From: Duganella sp. CF517
GTDB lineage: Bacteria; Pseudomonadota; Gammaproteobacteria; Burkholderiales; Burkholderiaceae_D
Direction of reading: 5' to 3'
NCBI RefSeq assembly: GCF_900110275.1
Contig: NZ_FODC01000001.1
Span: 1,093,198 to 1,157,197 of the forward strand
DNA length: 64,000 bases
Shown: positions 57,288 through 64,000 of the stretch, piece by piece
How positions within the stretch are numbered: position 1 is the stretch's first letter
Layout of the letters: each line of letters opens with the position of its first letter
Translations under genes and position numbers: made by a program
Notes under the pieces: generated by a model
What the model saw: the letters and a program-made list of their open reading frames with translations, nothing else
Told to the model about the DNA's origin: nothing
Databases searched by the model: none

Positions 57288-58514
57288 TTGGCGACTCCCG
57301 ATATTTCCCGTTTGAAAATCGACCGCGAGGCCAAGACGCCGGCGGCCGGGTCGCGCCCCGGGCGCCGCCGCTGGAGCCGGATGGTGCTGCTGACACTGGC
57401 CCTGGCACTGGTGGCCGCCGTCGCCGTGGGCGTGTTCGGCGGCAAGCCGGCGGTGGAGGTGGTCGCGGTCGCGCAGACCTGGCCGGCGCAAAACTACACG
57501 CTGCTCAACGCGACCGGCTACGTGGTGGCGCAGCGCAAGGCCGCGCTGTCGTCCAAGGCCACCGGCCGGCTGGAGTGGCTGGGCGTGCTGGAAGGCTCGC
57601 ACGTGCGGAAGGACCAAGTGGTCGCGCGGCTGGAAAACCGGGACGTGGCGGCGGCGCTGGGCCAGGCGCAGGCCAATGTCAAGGTCGCGCAGGCCAACCT
57701 GGAACAGGGCCAGGCCGAGTTGCAGGACGCGCAGTCGGCCTTCCGGCGCGCGGCAGAACTGCTGAACCAGAAATTCATCGCCGCCTCGGCCCACGACACG
57801 GCACAAGCGCGCCTGAACAAGGCCAAGGCCAGCATCTCCGGCTATCAGGCCGCCATCGCCGCGGCCCGGGCCAACGCGCAGGCGGCGCAGGTGGCGGTGG
57901 ACCAGACGGTGATCCGCGCGCCCTTCGACGGCGTGATCCTGACCAAGAGCGCCAATGTCGGCGACAACATCACGCCGTTCTCCTCCGCCGCCGACAGCAA
58001 GGGCGCGGTGGTCACCATCGCCGATATGGACACCCTGGAGGTGGAGGCGGATGTCTCCGAATCGAACCTGAGCAAGATCCGCGTCGACCAACCGGCCGAA
58101 ATCCTGCTCGACGCCTTCCCGGAACTGCGCCTGGCCGGCACCGTCTCGCGCATGGTGCCCACCATGGACCGTAGCAAGGCGACCTTGCTGGTCAAGGTGC
58201 GGTTCGATGAGCGCGATCCGCGCGTGCTGCCGGACATGAGCGCGAAGGTCGCCTTCCTGTCCAAGGCCGTGCCGCCGGGGGACAAACTACCGGTGACCGC
58301 CGTGCAGCCGGCGGCGATCGTGGCGCGCGCCGGCGCGCCGTCCGTGTTTTTGCTCGAAGCCGACGGCGCCAGGATCAAGCGGGTCGCGGTCACCCCGGGC
58401 CGTAAAATCGGCGAGCTGGTCGAGGTCAAAGGCCTGAAGCCGGGCGACAAGGTGGTACTGGCGCCGGAAGACAAGCTGCAAGATGGCCAGGCCGTCAGAT
58501 TGGCGAAGAAATGA
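57288..58514 (+). CDS. HlyD/MacA-type periplasmic adaptor
   Basis: 408 residues with one N-terminal membrane helix (about 35-55), a biotinyl-lipoyl-like hairpin split around a coiled-coil (about 100-190) and beta-barrel regions. It would connect the ABC exporter to an outer-membrane channel. A TTG at 57288 with GAGG 7 nt upstream is the most likely start; the frame continues up to 57210 without a ribosome site. Ends in an ATGA overlap with the ATPase gene. Confidence 0.88.
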   Translation: MATPDISRLKIDREAKTPAAGSRPGRRRWSRMVLLTLALALVAAVAVGVFGGKPAVEVVAVAQTWPAQNYTLLNATGYVVAQRKAALSSKATGRLEWLGVLEGSHVRKDQVVARLENRDVAAALGQAQANVKVAQANLEQGQAELQDAQSAFRRAAELLNQKFIAASAHDTAQARLNKAKASISGYQAAIAAARANAQAAQVAVDQTVIRAPFDGVILTKSANVGDNITPFSSAADSKGAVVTIADMDTLEVEADVSESNLSKIRVDQPAEILLDAFPELRLAGTVSRMVPTMDRSKATLLVKVRFDERDPRVLPDMSAKVAFLSKAVPPGDKLPVTAVQPAAIVARAGAPSVFLLEADGARIKRVAVTPGRKIGELVEVKGLKPGDKVVLAPEDKLQDGQAVRLAKK

Positions 58515-59206
58515 CCGCGCCGCTGGTATTGATCGAACATCTGGTCAAGTCCTATCGCCGTGGCGATCAGGTGGTGGAGGTGCTGCGCGATATCAGCCTG
58601 GCGATACCGGCCGGCGCCTTCACCGCGCTGATGGGGCCGTCCGGCTCCGGCAAAAGCACGCTGCTCAATCTGATCGCCGGCATCGACAAGCCGGATAGCG
58701 GCGTGTTGCGGATCGCCGGTCTCGATATCGCCGGCATGGGCGAGTCGGAGCTGGCCGCCTGGCGCGCCGCCAACGTCGGCTTCATCTTCCAGTTCTATAA
58801 CCTGATGCCGGTGCTGACCGCGTTCGAGAACGTCGAGCTGCCGCTGCTGCTCACGCCATTGTCGCGGCGCGAGCGGCGCGAACGCGTGGCGCTGACCCTG
58901 GAGATGGTCAACCTGGCCGACCGCATGGACCATACGCCGAACGAGCTGTCCGGCGGCCAGCAGCAGCGCGTGGCGATCGCCCGCGCCATCGTCAGCGATC
59001 CGACCCTGATCGTGGCCGACGAACCGACCGGCGACCTTGACCGGCATTCGGCGGCCGAGATCCTGTCACTGCTGCAGCAATTGAACCAGCAACTGGGCAA
59101 GACCATCATCATGGTCACGCATGACGCCCAAGCGGCGGCGCAGGCGCGCAACGTGGTGCACCTGGAAAAAGGCGAACTGCTCGCCGACGAACCGCAGCGG
59201 GCATGA
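58511..59206 (+). CDS. ABC exporter ATPase, MacB/LolD-type
   Basis: 231 residues: Walker [10 protein letters not shown] (near 42-50), signature [10 protein letters not shown], Walker [13 protein letters not shown], and the H-loop TH near 206. The GDLD D-loop places it in the MacB/LolD group. It overlaps the adaptor stop by 4 nt. Confidence 0.92.
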   Translation: MTAPLVLIEHLVKSYRRGDQVVEVLRDISLAIPAGAFTALMGPSGSGKSTLLNLIAGIDKPDSGVLRIAGLDIAGMGESELAAWRAANVGFIFQFYNLMPVLTAFENVELPLLLTPLSRRERRERVALTLEMVNLADRMDHTPNELSGGQQQRVAIARAIVSDPTLIVADEPTGDLDRHSAAEILSLLQQLNQQLGKTIIMVTHDAQAAAQARNVVHLEKGELLADEPQRA

Positions 59207-59234
59207 GACCGACCTTGACCGCCAGGACGCCACC

Positions 59235-60392
59235 ATGTACACCCTGCGGCTGATCGTCAAGAACGCCCTGCGCCACAAACTGCGCACCTCACTGACGGTA
59301 CTCGGGCTGGTGGTGGCGCTTTTCGCCTTCGGCCTGCTGCAGACGGTCATCGACGCCTGGTACGCCGGCGCGGAGGGGGCCTCCAACACCACGCTGGTCA
59401 CGCGCAACAAGACGTCGCTGGTGTTTCCGCTGCCGCTGTCGTACGAGGCGCGCATCCGCGCCGTGCCCGGCGTGACCGGCGTGGGCTACGCCAACTGGTT
59501 CCAGGGCACCTACAAGGACCCGAAAAACTTCTTCGCGCAGTTCGCCATCTCGGGCGCCAGCTATCTGGATATCTACCCCGACTATCTGCTGCCGCCCGAC
59601 CTGCGCGCCGCCTTCCTGCGCGACCGCAAGGGCGCCCTGGTCGGCCGCAAGCTGGCCGACCAATTCGGCTTCAAGGTGGGCGATGTGATCCCGCTCAAGG
59701 GGACCATCTATCCCGGCGACTGGGAGCTGGTCGTGCGCGGCATCTTCGACGGCCGCCAAAGCACGACCAACACGGCGACCCTGTTCCTGCACTGGGACTA
59801 CGTCAACGAGTCGCTCAAGAAAACCCTGCCGAGGCGCGCCAACCAGATCGGCGTGTACGTGGTGCGGATCGACGAGCCGGAAAACGCCGCCGCCATTTCG
59901 GCGGCGATCGACAAGGAATTCGGCAATTCGCTGGCCGAGACGCTGACCGAGACCGAGAAGGCCTTCCAGCTCGGCTTCGTGTCGATGTCGGAGGCGATCG
60001 TGGTGGCGATCCGCGTGGTGTCGTTCGTCGTGATCGTGATCATCGCGGCGGTGATGGCCAACACGATGGCCATGAGCGCGCGCGAGCGCCTGGGCGAATA
60101 CGCCACGCTCAAGGCGCTGGGCTTCGGCCCCGGCTTCCTGACGGCGATGATCCTGGGCGAATCGCTGCTGCTGTCGCTGTTCGGCGCGGCGCTCGGCATC
60201 GTCATCCTGTTTCCGTTCGCCGCCTTCCTGGGGAGTGTAATGGGCACGATGTTTCCGGTCTTCGAGGTGACGCGGCTGACGGTGATCCAGCAGATACTGG
60301 CGGCGCTGGCCATCGGGTCGGTCGCGGCCATCGCGCCGGCCTTGCGGGCGACCCGCGTCAATATCGTCGAGGGACTGCGGAGCGTAGGATGA
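59235..60392 (+). CDS. FtsX-family ABC permease 1
   Basis: 385 residues: an N-terminal membrane helix (about 18-38), a large periplasmic MacB-like core domain (about 45-270), then three C-terminal helices of the FtsX domain (from about 275). It lacks its own ATPase, unlike MacB. It follows the ATPase gene by 28 nt and precedes a second permease by 7 nt. Confidence 0.9.
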   Translation: MYTLRLIVKNALRHKLRTSLTVLGLVVALFAFGLLQTVIDAWYAGAEGASNTTLVTRNKTSLVFPLPLSYEARIRAVPGVTGVGYANWFQGTYKDPKNFFAQFAISGASYLDIYPDYLLPPDLRAAFLRDRKGALVGRKLADQFGFKVGDVIPLKGTIYPGDWELVVRGIFDGRQSTTNTATLFLHWDYVNESLKKTLPRRANQIGVYVVRIDEPENAAAISAAIDKEFGNSLAETLTETEKAFQLGFVSMSEAIVVAIRVVSFVVIVIIAAVMANTMAMSARERLGEYATLKALGFGPGFLTAMILGESLLLSLFGAALGIVILFPFAAFLGSVMGTMFPVFEVTRLTVIQQILAALAIGSVAAIAPALRATRVNIVEGLRSVG

Positions 60393-60399
60393 CGATGCG

Positions 60400-61566
60400 A
60401 TGAAGATTCCACTGTTCTACGTCGCCCGCAACCTGTGGGCGCGCCGCCTGACCACGGCGCTGACGGCCGCCGGACTGGCGCTGGTGGTGTTCGTGTTCGC
60501 GACGGTGCTGATGCTCGACGAAGGCTTGCGCAACACGCTGGTGACCACCGGCGAATATGACAACGTGGTGCTGATACGGCGCAGCGCCGACACCGAGGTG
60601 CAGAGCAGCGTCGAACGGGCGCAGGCCGGCATCGTCTCGAGCCACCCTTCCATTGCGCTGGGCGCCGACGGCCGGCCATTGCTGTCGCGCGAGACGGTGG
60701 TGCTCATTTCGCTCGACAAACGGGGTTCGGCCAAGCCGTCGAACGTCATTATCCGTGGCATCGGCGAGCGCGGGCTGGCGCTGCGGCCGCAGGTGAAGCT
60801 GACGGCCGGGCGCATGTTCCGGCCGGGCGCGTCCGAGATCGTCGCCGGCGCCAGCATCGCACGCCGCTTCTCCGGCGCCGGCATCGGCGAGACGCTGCGC
60901 TTCGGCCAGCGCGAATGGACGGTCGTGGGCTTGTTCGACGCCGGGAACAGCGGCTTCGATTCGGAGGTGTGGGGCGACGCCGATCAGCTGATGCCGGCGT
61001 TCCGGCGGGTCGCCTATTCGGCGGTGGTGCTGCGCCTGGCCGACACGTCGCTGTTCGACGCCTTCAAGAAGGACATCGAGGGCGACCAGCGCCTGACGCT
61101 CGACGCCAAGCGCGAGCAGACTTTTTATGCGGACCAGTCGAAGGCGCTGTCGACCTTCATCAGCGTGCTGGGGCTGATCTTGTCGGTGATCTTTTCGATC
61201 GGGGCGATGATCGGGGCGACGATCACGATGTATGCGTCGGTCGCCAACCGGGTCGGGGAGATCGGAACACTGAGGGCGCTGGGGTTTCAGCGGCGGAGTA
61301 TCCTGGCGGCTTTTTTGACGGAGTCGATGCTGTTGGCGGTGGTGGGCGGCATGCTGGGGCTGGGGTGCGCTTCGCTGATGCAGTTCATCTCGTTCTCCAC
61401 GACGAATTTTCAGTCGTTCTCGGAGTTGGCGTTCGGGTTCAGGCTGACGGCGGACATCGTCGTCAAGACGCTGGTGTTTTCGCTGGTGATGGGCTTTGTC
61501 GGCGGGGTGCTGCCGGCGTTGCGGGCGGCGCGCATGAAGATCGTGGATGCGTTGCGCGCCGCGTAA
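60400..61566 (+). CDS. FtsX-family ABC permease 2
   Basis: 388 residues with the same layout as permease 1 (one N-terminal helix, a periplasmic domain and three C-terminal helices). The two permeases would form a heterodimer with the ATPase. Substrate unknown; LolCDE-type lipoprotein, MacB-type toxin, or cell-surface glycan export are all possible. No outer-membrane channel gene follows. Confidence 0.9.
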   Translation: MKIPLFYVARNLWARRLTTALTAAGLALVVFVFATVLMLDEGLRNTLVTTGEYDNVVLIRRSADTEVQSSVERAQAGIVSSHPSIALGADGRPLLSRETVVLISLDKRGSAKPSNVIIRGIGERGLALRPQVKLTAGRMFRPGASEIVAGASIARRFSGAGIGETLRFGQREWTVVGLFDAGNSGFDSEVWGDADQLMPAFRRVAYSAVVLRLADTSLFDAFKKDIEGDQRLTLDAKREQTFYADQSKALSTFISVLGLILSVIFSIGAMIGATITMYASVANRVGEIGTLRALGFQRRSILAAFLTESMLLAVVGGMLGLGCASLMQFISFSTTNFQSFSELAFGFRLTADIVVKTLVFSLVMGFVGGVLPALRAARMKIVDALRAA

Positions 61567-61592
61567 GGTAGGGACAATCGTTCGAAGAGACG

Positions 61593-62240
61593 TTACTCGG
61601 CGTCGGATTGTTGCGACGGGTGCGCTTGCTGGAACGCCGGCAGCGCGGCGCAGGCGGCGTTGATGCGCATGAGGGTCGGATACGGCGCCGTATCGACCTC
61701 GAACCGCTGTGCGTTGAACACCTGCGGCACCAGGCAGCAGTCGGCCAACGTCGGCGTGTCGCCATGCGCATAGACGCCCGTGCGCGCATCGCCGGCCAGC
61801 AGCGCTTCCAGCGTTTCCAGCCCGCTGCGCAGCCAGTGCCGGTGCCACGCCAACTTGACCTCCTCGGTCAGCCCCATCTCGCCCTTGATGTACTTGAGCA
61901 CCCGCAGATTCCCCAGCGGGTGCGTATCGGCCACCACCGTCAACGCCAGCGCGCGCACGCGGGCGCGACCCGCCGGATCGGCCGGCAGCAACGGAATTTG
62001 CGGCCGCGTCTCGTCAAGGTATTCCAGTATCGCCAGCGACTGGCCGATGACGGCGCCGTCGTCGTCCTCCAGAGTCGGCAGCAGCGCCGATGGATTGACC
62101 GCGCGATAGGCGTCGGCCAGATGCTGGCCGCCATCGCGCAGCAAATGCACCGGCTGCGCGTCGTAGGCCAGCCCCTTGAGATTGAGCGCGATCCGCACCC
62201 GGTAGGCGGCGGAACTGCGGAAGTAGGTGTAAAGCTTCAT
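61593..62240 (-). CDS. maiA: Maleylacetoacetate isomerase (zeta-class GST)
   Basis: 215 residues, glutathione-dependent isomerase in tyrosine/homogentisate degradation. The zeta-class motif SSAAYRVRIALNL is at residues 9-21 (active-site Ser). ATG at 62240 overlaps the fahA stop by 4 nt. Convergent with permease 2. Confidence 0.95.
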   Translation of the reverse strand: MKLYTYFRSSAAYRVRIALNLKGLAYDAQPVHLLRDGGQHLADAYRAVNPSALLPTLEDDDGAVIGQSLAILEYLDETRPQIPLLPADPAGRARVRALALTVVADTHPLGNLRVLKYIKGEMGLTEEVKLAWHRHWLRSGLETLEALLAGDARTGVYAHGDTPTLADCCLVPQVFNAQRFEVDTAPYPTLMRINAACAALPAFQQAHPSQQSDAE

Positions 62241-63262
62241 CGACGGCGCTCCCCGTAATGCGCGACCGTCTGCTCGATCGCGCCGAAGATGCTGGCGCCT
62301 TGCGCGTCCCGCATCTCGATCCGCACGCTGTCGCCGAATTTCAGGTAGCCGGTCTGCGGCTTGCCGGTCTCGATGGTTTCGTACATGCGCACCTCGGCCA
62401 GGCAGCAATAGCCCACGCCGCCGTTGTCGATACTCGAGCCATTCAGGCCGCCCTGCTTGTTGGAGACGGTGCCCGAGCCGATGATGGTGCCGGCGGCCAG
62501 TTCCCGCGTGGCGGCGGCGTGGGCGACGAGCTGCGCGAAGCTGAAGGTCATGTCCTCGCCGGCATTCGGCTTGCCGAACGGCTTGCCGTTGATATCGACC
62601 AGCAGCGGCAGATGCAGTTTGCTGTCGCTCCAGTCGAGGCCCAATTCGTCCGGCGTCACCGCCACCGGCGAGAACGCGCTGGCCGCCTTGGACTGGAAGA
62701 AACCGAAGCCCTTGGCCAGTTCGTTCGGAATCAGGTTGCGCAGCGAGACGTCGTTGACGAGCATAACGAGGCGGATCGCCTGGGCCGCATCGGCCACGTC
62801 CGCGCCCATCGGCACGTCGGCGGTGATGACGGCCACTTCGGCCTCCAGGTCGATGCCCCACTCCTCCGACAGCGCGTAGATCGGATCGCGCGGGCCGATG
62901 AAACTGTCCGAGCCGCCCTGGTACATCAGCGGGTCGGTGTAGAACGACGCCGGCACCTCGGCGTTGCGCGCCTTACGCACCAGTTCGACGTGGTTGATGT
63001 AGGCCGAACCGTCCGCCCACTGGTAGGCGCGCGGCAGCGGCGAATGGCAGGCTTGCTGGTCGAACGGCTTGGCGTCGACGGCGTCGCCGGCGTTGAGAAG
63101 CGTGTACACCGCTTCCAGCCGGTCCGCGACCAGGTCCCAGTGGTCGAGCGCATGCTGCAGCGTGGCCGAGATCTTCGGCACCAGCTGGTACTGCGACAGG
63201 TCGCGGCTGACCACGACCAGGCGCCCGTCGCGACTGTCGTCTTTGAGTGTGGCGAGCTTCAT
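62237..63262 (-). CDS. fahA: Fumarylacetoacetase-type hydrolase
   Basis: 341 residues of the FAH family. Catalytic/metal residues lie in DLEAEVAVITADVP (near 133-146). The last step in tyrosine degradation, giving fumarate and acetoacetate. It starts the fahA-maiA pair and is divergent from the LysR gene at 63388. Homogentisate dioxygenase is not in the window. Confidence 0.92.
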   Translation of the reverse strand: MKLATLKDDSRDGRLVVVSRDLSQYQLVPKISATLQHALDHWDLVADRLEAVYTLLNAGDAVDAKPFDQQACHSPLPRAYQWADGSAYINHVELVRKARNAEVPASFYTDPLMYQGGSDSFIGPRDPIYALSEEWGIDLEAEVAVITADVPMGADVADAAQAIRLVMLVNDVSLRNLIPNELAKGFGFFQSKAASAFSPVAVTPDELGLDWSDSKLHLPLLVDINGKPFGKPNAGEDMTFSFAQLVAHAAATRELAAGTIIGSGTVSNKQGGLNGSSIDNGGVGYCCLAEVRMYETIETGKPQTGYLKFGDSVRIEMRDAQGASIFGAIEQTVAHYGERRR

Positions 63263-63387
63263 GGCTGTTCTCCGTGGTGATGTTGCTTGATTTTCATGGT
63301 TGCCTCCAATTCCAGTCCGTCGACATTAGATGCGAATCTCAGATATCATACAAACAGTATTTTTACCGCCATTTATCAGGTTTTCCC

Positions 63388-64000
63388 ATGAATCCGAGTT
63401 TACGACAAATGCGGGCGCTGGTCGCGCTGGCCAAAACCGGCAGTTTTACGCTGGCGGCCGAGCATCTGAACCTGACACAATCCGCGCTCAGCGGCCAGAT
63501 CAAGGAGCTCGAGCAGATGCTGGGCGTGCGCGTCGTCGAGCGTACCACGCGCAAGACGCAATTGTCGGAGCTGGGGCGCGAGCTGACGCCGTTGTTCGAG
63601 AAGATGCTGCAGGATCTGGACCGCGCGATGGCCGACATCGCCAGCCGCAAGGCCCTCAAGCAGGGCATCGTCCGTATCGCGGCGCCGCAGATGCTGTCGT
63701 GTACCTTGCTGCCCGAGGCCATCGCCGCCTATTCCGCGCGTTATCCCGATGTGCAGGTGCGGCTGGCCGACTGCCCGGTCGAGCAAGTGTCGGCGCGCGT
63801 GTTCAGCGGCGAAGTCGACTTCGGCATCGGCCCCGAGCGCGACGCCAATGCCGAGATCGAAGCGCGGCAGCTGTTCGAGATGCCGTTTGTGCTGGTGTTT
63901 CCGGCCGGGCATGCGCTGGAGTCGCGCGCGCGGATCGCCTGGGCCGACATCAACGAATTTCCGTTCATTTCGTTGCAGGGACAGTTCACCGAACGGCTGC
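63388..64000 (+). CDS. LysR-family regulator (3' truncated by window edge)
   Basis: 204 visible codons. N-terminal winged HTH (LRQMRALVALAKTGSFTLAAEHLNLTQSALS near 5-35) and the start of the effector domain (near 90). ATG at 63388; the frame is open to the window end. Divergent from fahA, so it may control the fahA-maiA pair. Confidence 0.9.
   Translation, partial: MNPSLRQMRALVALAKTGSFTLAAEHLNLTQSALSGQIKELEQMLGVRVVERTTRKTQLSELGRELTPLFEKMLQDLDRAMADIASRKALKQGIVRIAAPQMLSCTLLPEAIAAYSARYPDVQVRLADCPVEQVSARVFSGEVDFGIGPERDANAEIEARQLFEMPFVLVFPAGHALESRARIAWADINEFPFISLQGQFTERL

Overview
The window looks like chromosome of a GC-rich betaproteobacterium of the family Oxalobacteraceae (Massilia/Duganella-like). 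This is inferred from the complete isc cluster, the ilvB-ilvH-ilvC and pssA-leuA blocks, an ECF sigma factor followed by DUF3619, DUF3106 and RDD genes (a Burkholderiales arrangement), and two PEP-CTERM proteins. No database search was possible. I see no insertion sequence, prophage, rRNA or CRISPR array. Both ends cut genes: selB at the left and a LysR regulator at the right.

Layout. 1-1645: 3' part of selB followed at once by selC (tRNA-Sec). 1819-4906: a chemoreceptor and a secreted cytochrome c/PQQ-type sugar dehydrogenase fusion. 4959-7557: four DUF29 paralogues surrounding uridine kinase. 7676-10290: pnp and rpsO. 10458-11876: a lipoprotein and an outer-membrane barrel. 11959-28770: a catabolic island with an IclR regulator, a SelA-like PLP enzyme, a KDG-type kinase, a D-aminoacylase-like deacetylase, a DSD-like PLP deaminase, a Dpp-type ABC importer, RidA, a GH20 hexosaminidase and a TonB-dependent receptor. 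28993-31483: leuA and pssA. 31588-36616: a mixed accessory block (two SIMPL proteins, a CPBP-like protein, an Lgt-like paralogue, a YcxB-like protein, small proteins and a PEP-CTERM protein). 36847-40169: ilvC, ilvH, ilvB. 40719-43010: sigma factor group. 43061-46393: S9 peptidase and a second PEP-CTERM protein. 46401-54792: pseudouridine-synthase-like gene, ltaE, methyltransferase, then iscX-fdx-hscA-hscB-iscA-iscU-iscS-iscR. 54930-61566: a UDG-like protein, a glycoamylase/GH144-like protein and a four-gene MacAB-like exporter. 61593-64000: maiA, fahA and a divergent LysR gene.

The most interesting system is the 11959-28770 island. Usual annotation would call its core D-amino-acid catabolism. 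The combination of deacetylase, PLP deaminase, KDG kinase, RidA, a family-5 solute-binding ABC importer, GH20 and a TonB receptor fits better with use of N-acetylglucosaminate from C1-oxidised chitin: uptake, deacetylation to glucosaminate, deamination to 2-keto-3-deoxygluconate, then phosphorylation to KDPG. Its regulatory gap also carries a six-unit 14-bp tandem repeat that reaches into the start of the binding-protein gene.
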